A DNA stretch of 20,648 nt from JBQTIM01 sp052388135 (GCA_052388135.1 JBQTIM010000200.1:1-20648), one strand, 5' to 3'. Counted from the first letter of the stretch, positions 7,898 through 15,024 are shown. The notes: a model not told the origin generated them from the letters alone. Program-made: numbers and translations.

Positions 7898-9430
7898 TCA
7901 AAACGCCTCTCCCAGGCTGAAGTGCAGTCGCCACAAATCCTCGTCGCCCGGATCGGGGTTCAGCTTGTAGCCGTAATCCAGGCGGAAGGGGCCCACGGGC
8001 GTGCGGAAACGCAAGCCGCCGCCGGTGGAGCGCTTCCACTCCGACGGCCGCACGCCGCCCGCGTGGTTCGCCACCTGGCCCGCGTCGGCGAAGACGGCGC
8101 CCCAGAACCGCCAATAAATGGGAAAGCGTATCTCGGCGTTGGCTCCCAGCAGGGCCTCGCCGCCCAGCGGATCCCCGGACGCGCTGCGCGGGCCGACGCC
8201 GCGCTCGCGGTAGCCCCGCAGGGTGCGGGCGCCGCCGATGAACAGCCTTTCGAAAACGGGGACTTCCCGGGACGGTTGGAAAGGCCGGGCCGCGCCCGCC
8301 CGGGCGGAAGCCACGCCCACCACGCGCCGCCAAAGCGTTTGGTAGGTGGCCGCGTTGGCGGTGGCCTTGTTGAAATGCACGTCGCCGCCCAGCGCCCCGC
8401 CGGTGCGCTCCAGCGTGAGGCCGGCCCGCACGCCCCGCGTGGGGAAGAAAAAATCGTCGGTGTTGTCCCAGTTCAGGCCCAGGTCCACGCCGCTGGTGAG
8501 GGACTTTTCCGGCGTGGTGGCGGAGATGGCGGGATCCACGTTGAACACCAGCGTGCGCTGGAGCCGGTAGCCCGGCGCCGCGTGGATGTGCTTCGTCAAG
8601 CGCCGCCCCAAGCTCACGCGGCCCAGAATTTTTTCCAGCTCGTAGCCTTCCCGCTCCTCGTGCCGCCAGGAGGTTTGGGTCCTTTGCTCGGTCCGCGTGC
8701 CGAACAGATAGCGGTTCACGAGCTCCGCCTTGAACTCCAGCCAGAGGGCGGAGTACGTGCCGGACAGCTCGGCGAAATAGGCGCGGCGGAGGAAGTTGTG
8801 GTTGGAATAAGCGAGGCTGAGGCGCTGGCGCTCTTCGGAACCCCAGCCCACGCCGCCCTTCAGCCATTGGTGGGGACGCTCGCGCACGCGCACGGTCACC
8901 GGCGCGGCGCGGCCCGACGCGGTGGACGCGGCCACTTCCGCCTCTTGAAAAAGGCCCAGGCCGTAGAGACGGCTCTGGGCCTCGAAGAGCTTGCCGGCGT
9001 CGTAAGGGTCGCCTTCCCGGAACGGCAATTCGCGGCGCACCGCCCGTTCGGGAAGTTCGGACAGGCCCGTCACCTCGACGGGGCCGAAGCGATGGAGGGG
9101 GCCCTCCTTGACGGAGAGCGTCACCGCCGCGGAGCTTTCCCACACTTCGGCCCGGGCCGTCGCCTCGGCCTCCAGGTAGCCGCGCGCCCGCAGGCGGATG
9201 AGGGCGGCCTTCTCCATCAGGGTCAGCGCCCCCGGGTTGTAGGCGCCGCCCTCTTTCATGGGCAGGGATTTCCTGATGTCCTCGTCGGCGACGGCTTCGT
9301 TTCCCCGGATTTCCAGGGACGTCAGGCGCGGCGGGTCCTCGCCTTTCTTTTCATCGGCGCGCAGGGGCGCCGCCGCGAGGCACGCCGGGAGGAGGGCGAA
9401 AAACAAAGGTGTCCGCACGATAGACCTCAT
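7898..9430 (-). CDS. tamA: TamA-like outer-membrane Omp85 protein
   Basis: This 510-residue protein has a signal peptide (about 1-25, cleavage near LRADE). Two POTRA-like domains follow: one starts RLTSLEIRGNEAV (35-47), the other FGPVEVTGLSEL (115-126). The rest is a C-terminal beta-barrel. The Omp85 barrel hallmark is present as FIGGARTLRGYRERG (397-411), with RGY at 405-407. The chain ends in Phe, as outer-membrane barrels do. Length and domain count are smaller than E. coli TamA (three POTRA domains). Because a TamB gene follows in the same operon, TamA is preferred over BamA, but the name rests on that context. The ATG has no evident SD, and the 104 bp upstream separate it from sod. Confidence 0.88.
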   Translation of the reverse strand: MRSIVRTPLFFALLPACLAAAPLRADEKKGEDPPRLTSLEIRGNEAVADEDIRKSLPMKEGGAYNPGALTLMEKAALIRLRARGYLEAEATARAEVWESSAAVTLSVKEGPLHRFGPVEVTGLSELPERAVRRELPFREGDPYDAGKLFEAQSRLYGLGLFQEAEVAASTASGRAAPVTVRVRERPHQWLKGGVGWGSEERQRLSLAYSNHNFLRRAYFAELSGTYSALWLEFKAELVNRYLFGTRTEQRTQTSWRHEEREGYELEKILGRVSLGRRLTKHIHAAPGYRLQRTLVFNVDPAISATTPEKSLTSGVDLGLNWDNTDDFFFPTRGVRAGLTLERTGGALGGDVHFNKATANAATYQTLWRRVVGVASARAGAARPFQPSREVPVFERLFIGGARTLRGYRERGVGPRSASGDPLGGEALLGANAEIRFPIYWRFWGAVFADAGQVANHAGGVRPSEWKRSTGGGLRFRTPVGPFRLDYGYKLNPDPGDEDLWRLHFSLGEAF

Positions 9431-9474
9431 CTCAAAACAACGCCCGGCATGCGCCGGCGGGACGATTCCCGTCC

Positions 9475-9499
9475 GCTTAAGAAACCCCGCCCGCGGCGG
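9475..9499 (-). terminator. Weak candidate terminator after sod
   Basis: On the minus strand a 5-bp GC stem (CCGCC-GCG-GGCGG, 9499-9487) is followed by GGGG and then TTTCTT. The stem is short and the T-run is interrupted. It lies between the sod stop and tamA, where a transcript end would make sense. Confidence 0.28.
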
Positions 9500-9534
9500 C
9501 CGCGCCCGGAGTCAGCGCGGAGAAGCGCCGGGCT

Positions 9535-10146
9535 TCAAGCCAGCGCCAGCTCCTTGGCTGCGGCCGACTGGAACCGGTTCAGCACCGCGCTCCAATCAAC
9601 GGCCTTGAAAAAGGCCTCGATGTAGCCGTCGCGCTTGACGCCGTAATCCGTCATGAAGGCGTGCTCGAACACGTCCAGGATGAGGAGAGGCGTGGTGCCC
9701 GCCAGCAGGTTGGCGTTGTGCTCATTGATCCATACGTTGTAGAGGCTCGGCTCCTGCGGGTCGTAGCAGAGCATCGCCCAACCGATGCCGCGCATGGCCC
9801 CCACGGCCCTGAAGGCTTTCTCCCAGGCCTCCACGGACCCGAAGTCTTCCTTCATCTGCCGCGCCAGGTCCGATTCTTTGTCGAAGGGCTTGCCGCCCTT
9901 GGCCATGCCGCCGAAATACAGCTCGTGCAGGCGCATGCCGTTGAACTCCCAGCCGAACCGCCGCTTCATCTCCGCGTATCGCGGGCCGGCGGTTTTCCCC
10001 TCTTTGAGCATGGCGGTGAACTCCTCCACCAGCTTGTTGGTTTGCGCGACGTAGCCTTGGTAGAGCGTGAAGTGGTCCTTGAGCAGCTTGTCGGAAAACC
10101 CCGGCGTGCCCAGCAAATGATCGTAGTTTTTCGCTTCGTAAGCCAT
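9535..10146 (-). CDS. sod: Superoxide dismutase, Fe/Mn family
   Basis: This 203-residue Fe/Mn superoxide dismutase converts superoxide to oxygen and peroxide. Metal ligands by position are His25 (KDHFTLY), His74 (RLHELYFGG), Asp158 and His162 in LDVFEHAFMTDYG. The second-sphere position usually held by Gln seems to be His143 (NEHNANLLAG), as in mycobacterial-type enzymes; metal use cannot be decided from this. No signal peptide is present, so it is cytoplasmic. The ATG is preceded by GGGAGGG at short spacing. The longer open frame upstream overlaps the membrane-protein gene and is not used. It lies 26 nt downstream of that gene, very likely in one transcript. Confidence 0.93.
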   Translation of the reverse strand: MAYEAKNYDHLLGTPGFSDKLLKDHFTLYQGYVAQTNKLVEEFTAMLKEGKTAGPRYAEMKRRFGWEFNGMRLHELYFGGMAKGGKPFDKESDLARQMKEDFGSVEAWEKAFRAVGAMRGIGWAMLCYDPQEPSLYNVWINEHNANLLAGTTPLLILDVFEHAFMTDYGVKRDGYIEAFFKAVDWSAVLNRFQSAAAKELALA

Positions 10147-10172
10147 GCGCCCTCCCTTCGCGTCGTGCCGTT

Positions 10173-10853
10173 TCAGGCCTGGTAACGGATCCTCATGTCG
10201 TGAGGCCGGCCTTTCCAGCCGCCCCACGTGCCGAACAGCGCGCCCAGCATGAGCGCCAGCGCGGTCCACAAGCCTCCGGCCGAGGCTCCCTTCGCCGCCT
10301 CCCGTGCGGTCCGTTGGCCGCTCTCCGGCGCCGCGTTCCTGGCCGCATCGCCCAACCGGTCCCGCAAGCCGTCCAAGGCGGTGCCGGCCGTTCCCTCTCC
10401 GCCGACCACCTCGGCCGCGGCCGACACTCCGCTCTCCACAAGGCTTCCCGTCCAGCCGAGGAATCCGCCCAGAGCCGTGGCCGCCAGGAAGACAGACAAC
10501 AAGGCCGCCGCCGACCACGTGAGGAAACCGTGCAGGGCGCTCTCCACGCGCCGCGGCACGCCCGCCAGGCGCGCGCTCATCCAGCCGCCGGCGAACAGGG
10601 CCGCCAGGCCGGTGATCAGAAACCAAATGCCGGCGCCCACTCCCGCGCCGCCCAAAGGCGCCTCGCCCGAACCCGCCACGCCCAGCCCCACGCCGGCCCC
10701 CAAAAGGCCCATGACGAGCTGTATGGAGAAGACGGCCGCGACGCCGCCCAAGACGGCGGACCAGGAAATGCGCCGCCCGGCGCCGGAAGGAATATAAGGT
10801 TCGATGGTGGGCTGGACGCGCCTCTCCGTTTGCACGTTGGATCGTTCTTCCAT
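10173..10853 (-). CDS. Four-helix membrane protein, YrzE/PhnA-like, upstream of sod
   Basis: This 226-residue protein has a cytoplasmic-looking N-terminus ending GRRISWSAVLGG. Glycine- and alanine-rich membrane segments follow at about 31-55, 71-95, 108-135 and 188-208. Between the last two is a hydrophilic stretch (about 150-187). The ISW.AV..G start resembles small membrane proteins often labelled PhnA-like or YrzE-like; these have no settled function, and my match is only by eye. A near-perfect SD, GAGGAGGT, sits 7 nt before the ATG. A plausible promoter lies about 160 nt upstream. Co-transcription with sod suggests a stress or envelope role, but this is inference. Confidence 0.7.
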   Translation of the reverse strand: MEERSNVQTERRVQPTIEPYIPSGAGRRISWSAVLGGVAAVFSIQLVMGLLGAGVGLGVAGSGEAPLGGAGVGAGIWFLITGLAALFAGGWMSARLAGVPRRVESALHGFLTWSAAALLSVFLAATALGGFLGWTGSLVESGVSAAAEVVGGEGTAGTALDGLRDRLGDAARNAAPESGQRTAREAAKGASAGGLWTALALMLGALFGTWGGWKGRPHDMRIRYQA

Positions 10854-11010
10854 GGGAATACCTCCTCATACGGTCGATGAAAAGCGACCCACCCCGCGTG
10901 GCCGCGGGGAACCTGATGCCGGAAGTATCGCAGGGATGGCCGGCCGAACAGCCGGCGCTCGGAAAATACCGTCGCGTCTTAAAAGGGGAAGGGAGGAAGC
11001 TTCTTCCTAT

Positions 11011-11039
11011 AGGTTATGAATTCAGGGACGGCCGGTCAA
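11011..11039 (-). promoter_or_regulatory. Candidate sigma-70 promoter for the membrane protein-sod operon
   Basis: On the minus strand TTGACC (11039-11034) is followed after exactly 17 nt by TAACCT (11016-11011). The -35 is five of six; the -10 keeps the key T1, A2 and T6. A leader of about 150 nt would follow. A small inverted repeat, AGGAAG-3nt-CTTCCT (10994-11008), covers the predicted start site. Confidence 0.45.
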
Positions 11040-11059
11040 GGAATCGTCTTGCAATCGCG

Positions 11060-11088
11060 AAAAACCGGGACGCGCCGGCGCGCGCCGA
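11060..11088 (-). terminator. Candidate terminator after the moaE-EVE-bcp unit
   Basis: Just after the peroxiredoxin stop, the minus strand holds a GC-rich self-complementary block. It includes a 12-bp perfect palindrome, CGCGCCGGCGCG (11071-11082), and ends in five T (11064-11060). Several alternative stems are possible, so the exact hairpin is uncertain. Confidence 0.38.
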
Positions 11089-11091
11089 TGA

Positions 11092-11556
11092 TCAAGCGCC
11101 GCCGTCGAGGGCTCTGAGGACTTCCTCCGCGTGGCCGTTCACTTTAACCTTGGGGAAGACCGCCTTCACCCGCCCGTCGGCGCCGATGACGACCGTGGAG
11201 CGCAGGATGCCCATGAACTTGCGCCCATAGAGCGACCGCTCGCCCCAGGCGCCGTAGGCCTTGATGACGTCCAGATTTTCATCCGCCAGGAGCGGAAAAG
11301 GCAGGCCGTACTTTTCCTTGAACTTGGCGTGGGAGGCCGCCGAATCCTTGCTGACGCCCAGCACCACGGCGCCTTTCTTCTTCAAGAGAGCGTGGCGGTC
11401 GCGGAACGCGCAGGCCTCCGTGGTGCAGCCCGGCGTCATGTCCTTGGGATAGAAATAAAGGACCACCTGCTTGCCCTTGAAATCCGAAAGCTTGACCGTT
11501 TTTCCTTGATCGTCCACCGCCGAGAAATTCGGCGCTTTGTCGCCGGCTTTGAGCAT
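11092..11556 (-). CDS. bcp: Thioredoxin-dependent thiol peroxidase (Bcp / PrxQ)
   Basis: This 154-residue AhpC/TSA-type peroxiredoxin reduces hydrogen peroxide and organic peroxides with electrons from thioredoxin. The active site TPGCTTEAC (41-49) has the peroxidatic Cys44 and a resolving Cys49 five residues later, the classical Bcp/PrxQ arrangement. Thr41, Pro42 and the conserved Arg119 (ILRSTVVI) complete the site. No signal peptide is present. The start ATG has an ideal AAGGAGG 4-5 nt upstream. It is the last gene of a packed unit, starting 9 nt after the EVE-protein stop. Confidence 0.95.
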   Translation of the reverse strand: MLKAGDKAPNFSAVDDQGKTVKLSDFKGKQVVLYFYPKDMTPGCTTEACAFRDRHALLKKKGAVVLGVSKDSAASHAKFKEKYGLPFPLLADENLDVIKAYGAWGERSLYGRKFMGILRSTVVIGADGRVKAVFPKVKVNGHAEEVLRALDGGA

Positions 11557-11565
11557 GGTTCCTCC

Positions 11566-11991
11566 TTAAAAAGGGGTTTGGGAAAGGCGGGAAAGGGCGG
11601 CCTTCTCGGCCGCGCTCACCGGCGAGACGGACAGGCGCGGCATGCGCAGGAAGGCCATGTCTTTGAGGGCCTTCTCGGCCCGCATCTCGGCCAGAGGCAC
11701 GCGGCGCGCAAGCCAGCGCACCGGCTTTAAATTCACAACCAGCCAGTCGGGATCCTTGGGATCGGGATAGGCCCGGCCGGCGGCCTTGGCCAGGCACACG
11801 AAGGCCTTCTCGGGGCTGGAATGGTAGCCCAGAACCAGGTCCCCCGGCTCGATGCCGCGCATCCATTTGCGGGCGGCCGTTCCGCGGATGCCGTCCCACA
11901 GGGAACGCTTTTGGAAAACGTTGTCCCAGGGATACTCCTCCGGCTCCGTGGAGAAAAACCAGGCGGAGGCCGGGGCGGCGGGGCGGGGCAT
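11566..11991 (-). CDS. EVE-domain protein
   Basis: This 141-residue protein is essentially one EVE domain (PUA-like fold). It begins WFFSTEPEEYPWDNV (11-25), continues LWDGIRG (31-37) and GDLVLGYHSSP (50-60), and ends with PRLSVSPVSAAE. EVE domains bind modified bases in nucleic acids or act as fusions in defence and RNA-related proteins. Stand-alone bacterial forms are common and mostly uncharacterised. ATG at 11991 is chosen because it gives the family's usual short N-terminus; the frame runs on upstream through moaE without support. No SD is evident. It lies 13 nt after moaE and 9 nt before bcp. Confidence 0.85.
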   Translation of the reverse strand: MPRPAAPASAWFFSTEPEEYPWDNVFQKRSLWDGIRGTAARKWMRGIEPGDLVLGYHSSPEKAFVCLAKAAGRAYPDPKDPDWLVVNLKPVRWLARRVPLAEMRAEKALKDMAFLRMPRLSVSPVSAAEKAALSRLSQTPF

Positions 11992-12004
11992 AAAAAGCGG
12001 GCGG

Positions 12005-12478
12005 TTAAGAGGTGGGAACGGCGGGAGAGCCGCCGTCGGAAACGAGCATGGCCTCGTGAGGGCGGCCCGTGCGCTCGCAGCGGCCGTCGGTGTAGACGTC
12101 CCGCTTGGAGATGGGCACGGACGTTTTGAGGCCGTCCATGAGGTGGCGGCAGGCTTCGAAAGCGTCGGACTTCCGCGGCGCCTCCACGGCGATGAAGAGG
12201 GTGGTTTCCCCCACGCCCACGGGCCCGAGCCTGTGCTGGATGAGCACGTCGCATTGGGGCCAGCGGCCCTTGGTGTCCGCCAGCAGGCGGGCGATGCCCG
12301 ACAGCGCCGCCGGCTCGTCGGCCTCGTAGAGAAGGTGGTCCACCTGCCCCTGCCGGGTGCGGTCGCCCCGCACGACGCTCTGGAACGTGACCACGGCGCC
12401 CCGCGGCTCGGCGCGGGCCGAGCCTTCCAGGGCCGCCACGTCGATGGGAGCGCGGGAAAAATAAGGAACGGCGTCCAT
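12005..12478 (-). CDS. moaE: Molybdopterin synthase catalytic subunit
   Basis: This 157-residue MoaE works with thiocarboxylated MoaD to insert two sulfurs into cyclic pyranopterin, giving molybdopterin. The catalytic lysines appear at Lys118 (DGLKTSVP) and Lys125 (PISKRDVYTDG), matching Lys119 and Lys126 of the E. coli enzyme. Family blocks GAVVTFQSVVRGD (27-39) and HRLGPVGVGET (82-92) are present. The usual PIWK is PISK, a mild variation. No moaD or other moa gene is nearby. No SD is seen; an AATACT box 7 nt before the ATG could be a -10 of a leaderless transcript, or it may be read from nadA 59 nt upstream. Confidence 0.92.
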   Translation of the reverse strand: MDAVPYFSRAPIDVAALEGSARAEPRGAVVTFQSVVRGDRTRQGQVDHLLYEADEPAALSGIARLLADTKGRWPQCDVLIQHRLGPVGVGETTLFIAVEAPRKSDAFEACRHLMDGLKTSVPISKRDVYTDGRCERTGRPHEAMLVSDGGSPAVPTS

Positions 12479-12485
12479 AACGCCA

Positions 12486-12491
12486 AGTATT
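12486..12491 (-). promoter_or_regulatory. Weak candidate -10 box (AATACT) of moaE
   Basis: On the minus strand TAGGAATACTTGG precedes the moaE ATG. AATACT ends 7 nt before it, the same geometry as at purE, but the match to TATAAT is only four of six and no -35 is clear. Confidence 0.25.
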
Positions 12492-12537
12492 CCTAAACCC
12501 GCCGGCGATGTCAAGGCGGAGAGGAGCGGGCCCGCCC

Positions 12538-13470
12538 TCAGGCGCCCGGGATCGCCACCATGCGGTCGATGGCGCGCTTGGCGCGGGCGGCCACGTCGGG
12601 CGGCACGGTGATCTTGTAGCGCATCTCCTCCAGGGACCAGAGGACTTTTTCCAGGGTGATTTTCTTCATGAACTCGCAGACGGCGTCCTCCCGGATGGGG
12701 ATGAACGTTTTTTCGGGGTTTTGCCGGCGCATGGCGTGGAGGATGCCGGTCTCCGTGGCCACGATGAATTTCTTGGCGGGCGATTCCTTGGCCCGGCGGA
12801 TCATGCCGCTGGTGGAGGCCACGTGGTCCGCCAGGCGCAGGGCGGCCGACAGGCAGCCGCATTCCGGGTGCACGAGCACCTCCGCTCCGGGATGCTCGCG
12901 CTTCATCCGCACGATGTCGTCGTCGGGGATCTTGTAATGCACGTGGCAGGAGCCGGGCCACAGATGGATGCGCCGGCCGGTCTTTTCCCGCACGAAGCGG
13001 CCCAGGTACATGTCGGGCGCGAAGAGGATTTCCTGGTCCGCCGGGATGGATTCCACCACCTTCACGGCGTTGGAGGACGTGCAGCAATAATCGGACTCGG
13101 CCTTCACGGCGGCGGAGGAGTTCACGTAGGTCACCACGACGGCGCCCGGATGGTCCGCTTTCCAGGCCCGCAGTTCCTCCGCCGTGATGGTGGCGGCCAG
13201 GGAACAACCGGCCTCCAGGTCGGGCAGGAGGACGGTTTTTTCCGGGCAGAGGATGGCGGCGGTTTCGGCCATGAAATGCACGCCGCAGAACACGATGACC
13301 CGGGCGGGGGTTTCCGCCGCGCGGCGCGCCAGGGCCAGCGAATCGCCCGTGAAATCGGCGATGTCCTGGACCTCGCCCTCCTGGTAATTGTGGGCCAGGA
13401 CGACGGCGTTCCGCTCCCGGCGGAGCCGGGCGATTTCTTCGACGAGGGAGGCGGGAGGGGCGCTGGCCAT
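12538..13470 (-). CDS. nadA: Quinolinate synthase
   Basis: This 310-residue NadA condenses iminoaspartate with dihydroxyacetone phosphate to quinolinate in de novo NAD synthesis, using a [4Fe-4S] cluster. The three cluster cysteines are likely Cys89 (PDLEAGCSLA), Cys175 (WPGSCHVH) and Cys265 (DAVCEFMKKITLEK). HNYQ (27-30) and TYVNSSA (114-120) are typical substrate-site blocks, and HPECGC (201-206) is also a family motif. nadB and nadC are not present. The start has no real SD; a perfect TATAAT lies five bases before the ATG, so the mRNA may start on the A of the start codon. Confidence 0.95.
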   Translation of the reverse strand: MASAPPASLVEEIARLRRERNAVVLAHNYQEGEVQDIADFTGDSLALARRAAETPARVIVFCGVHFMAETAAILCPEKTVLLPDLEAGCSLAATITAEELRAWKADHPGAVVVTYVNSSAAVKAESDYCCTSSNAVKVVESIPADQEILFAPDMYLGRFVREKTGRRIHLWPGSCHVHYKIPDDDIVRMKREHPGAEVLVHPECGCLSAALRLADHVASTSGMIRRAKESPAKKFIVATETGILHAMRRQNPEKTFIPIREDAVCEFMKKITLEKVLWSLEEMRYKITVPPDVAARAKRAIDRMVAIPGA

Positions 13471-13475
13471 AACCT

Positions 13476-13481
13476 ATTATA
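13476..13481 (-). promoter_or_regulatory. Perfect -10 box (TATAAT) abutting the nadA start
   Basis: On the minus strand the sequence reads CGTTGTATAATAGGTTATG. TATAAT is a perfect -10 and ends five nucleotides before the ATG. Transcription about six or seven bases after the box would begin at or next to the start codon. No -35 is visible 15-18 nt upstream. Confidence 0.58.
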
Positions 13482-13523
13482 CAACGCGGAAACGGGGAAA
13501 GGGACGGGCGGGGCGGGGGTGCG

Positions 13524-13877
13524 TCAAATGTAAAGGATGGCTCCCCCCTCCGCCTGGGAAAGAAAACCGGCCAATCCCATCACGGCGTCCACGCGGGCGG
13601 CCGCCGCCGGCGCGTCCAAACCCAGCCGGCGCGCCCAGGCCGAGCAGGCGTAGACATGCACCTTGCCTTTCGCGCGGATTTCCTGAAGGAGTTCGTCGGG
13701 GGAAGGAGACAGGCCGCTTTCCTGGGCGGAGGGGCCTTTTACGAAAGCTTCCAGCGCCGGGCCCCGCAGAAAAAGGAGGACGGTCTTGCCCTGGGCCCGG
13801 GCGGCCGCGGCGAACGACACGGCTTCGTAAAAACTCTCGGCCGAGCCGGAGCGCAGGACGACGGAAAAAACGGCCAT
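13524..13877 (-). CDS. DsrE-like small protein
   Basis: This 117-residue protein has a DsrE/DsrF/YchN-like fold pattern. It starts with a beta strand (AVFSVVLRSG), has a helix rich in Ala, then a strand (KTVLLFLRGPAL). Later come KVHVYACSAWARRLGL (72-87) and ARVDAVMGLAGFL. The single Cys78 sits where the sulfur-carrying Cys of DsrE-type proteins lies; sulfur transfer is possible but not shown. No partner dsr or tus genes are nearby. GGAGG is 10 nt before the ATG. It follows a membrane coiled-coil gene by 43 nt and precedes nadA by 53 nt. Confidence 0.7.
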   Translation of the reverse strand: MAVFSVVLRSGSAESFYEAVSFAAAARAQGKTVLLFLRGPALEAFVKGPSAQESGLSPSPDELLQEIRAKGKVHVYACSAWARRLGLDAPAAAARVDAVMGLAGFLSQAEGGAILYI

Positions 13878-13920
13878 GGGAAAGGCGCCTCCACCGCGCC
13901 CGCGCGGGAAGCCTGAAGCG

Positions 13921-14244
13921 CTATTTCTTGGCGGGGGTTTCCCGGGGCCGCTCCGTCACGGGAGGCCGGACGGGAGACTGGGAGTTCTGCTTCCGAAGCC
14001 GCTCTTGAATTTCCTGGATGTTGATGCGCTGCTGGTTCTCCAGGCGCGAGAGGCGCTTGGACACGCGCCACTGGCGCACGCTGAGGCTCACATAATGGTA
14101 AGCGCCGGTGAAGACGATGAGGCCGGACAGAGCCAAGGCGGCCAGGAACCTTTTTCTCTCCGTGATGAGCAGACTGACGATCACGCCCAAAAGGCCGATG
14201 CTGATGATCAACAATCCCATCAAACTGTTCGAGTTGAATGGCAT
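13921..14244 (-). CDS. Small membrane protein with two helices and a coiled-coil tail
   Basis: This 107-residue protein is not one I recognise. Two hydrophobic helices (about 8-27 and 33-50) form a hairpin. They are followed by a charged, heptad-like helix (about 55-85, RLSRLENQQRINIQEIQERL) and a Pro/Arg/Lys-rich tail. The form suggests an inner-membrane protein with a cytoplasmic coiled coil. A promoter with a 17-nt spacer and AAGGAGG about 10 nt before the ATG support real expression. A functional link with the DsrE-like gene downstream is unproven. Confidence 0.65.
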   Translation of the reverse strand: MPFNSNSLMGLLIISIGLLGVIVSLLITERKRFLAALALSGLIVFTGAYHYVSLSVRQWRVSKRLSRLENQQRINIQEIQERLRKQNSQSPVRPPVTERPRETPAKK

Positions 14245-14287
14245 GCGCCCTGATCCTCCTTGATTCCCCTAAAAATGAACTAGCCCA

Positions 14288-14316
14288 ATGTTAACAGAAG
14301 AACCCGGATTCAACAA
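14288..14316 (-). promoter_or_regulatory. Candidate sigma-70 promoter of the coiled-coil protein gene
   Basis: On the minus strand TTGTTG (14316-14311), a 17-nt spacer and TAACAT (14293-14288) lie in the gap after the response regulator. The leader would be about 37 nt and carries AAGGAGG, so this is a leadered transcript unlike nadA or malQ. Confidence 0.5.
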
Positions 14317-14337
14317 GGCTTTTGCTGAAAAGACGGC

Positions 14338-15024
14338 TTAAAGGAAGCGGTGTCCCCGGCCGGGAACGGTGATCAGGCGGGCGGCGGCTTTTTCCCCCAG
14401 CTTTTGGCGGAGGCGGCGGATGTGGACGTCCAGCGTGCGGCTTTCGGCGGCCACGGCCTCGTCGCCCCAAACCTTGCGCGCCAGAAATTCCCGGCTCAGG
14501 ACGTCGGGCCGGCTCTGAAGCAGGAGGAAAAGGATATCGAACTCCTTGGGCGTGAGGTTCTCCACGGGGCGGTCCTCCACGAAGGCCACGCGGCGCGCCG
14601 GGTCCACCGTCAGGCCGTCGAGGCTCATGAGCTCGCGCATTTTGCTGGGCGGGTTGGCGCGGCGAAGGACGGCCTTGACCCGGGCCGTCAACTCCGCCAG
14701 GTCGCAGGGCTTGTTGAGGTAATCGTCCGCTCCCGACTCCAGGCACACGATGCTTTGGCCCTGCTGCCTGTCCCCGGTGAGGATGACGATGGGCGTCTCC
14801 GCGATGCCGCTGTCGTTCTTGACGGCGGCGCAGACGTCCAGGCCGGTGATGTCGGGCAGGCCGAGGTCCAGGACGATGAGGCCCGGGGCCGTCAGCCGCG
14901 CCAGGCGCAGGGCCTCCTGACCGGAAGCGGCCTGCTGGACGGTGAACCCCGCCCGCTGAAGACAGCGGGCGATCAGCTCCCGGACAGGCTGCTCATCGTC
15001 CACCACAAGGACATCCGCTTTCAA
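14338..15024 (-). CDS. OmpR/PhoB-type response regulator
   Basis: This 228-residue two-domain regulator has a receiver domain (1-120) with acidic pocket Asp9/Asp10, phospho-acceptor Asp53 (VLDLGLPD), Thr83 and Lys105 (LNKP). A winged-helix DNA-binding domain (about 130-228) contains LTPKEFDILFLLL, a recognition helix TLDVHIRRLRQKL and a final GRGHRFL wing. The start is TTG (15024-15022), chosen for AAGGAGG six bases upstream; the protein then begins KADVLVVDDE. No histidine kinase is adjacent, so it is an orphan in this window. Its control region holds a perfect inverted repeat over the putative -10, so autoregulation is possible. Confidence 0.92.
   Translation of the reverse strand: MKADVLVVDDEQPVRELIARCLQRAGFTVQQAASGQEALRLARLTAPGLIVLDLGLPDITGLDVCAAVKNDSGIAETPIVILTGDRQQGQSIVCLESGADDYLNKPCDLAELTARVKAVLRRANPPSKMRELMSLDGLTVDPARRVAFVEDRPVENLTPKEFDILFLLLQSRPDVLSREFLARKVWGDEAVAAESRTLDVHIRRLRQKLGEKAAARLITVPGRGHRFL

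Noticed and set aside
5105..9625. Long plus-strand open frames opposite tamB, tamA and sod
   Set aside because: They are shadows of high-GC coding sequence, with no motif or credible start, while tamA, tamB and sod are well supported on the other strand.
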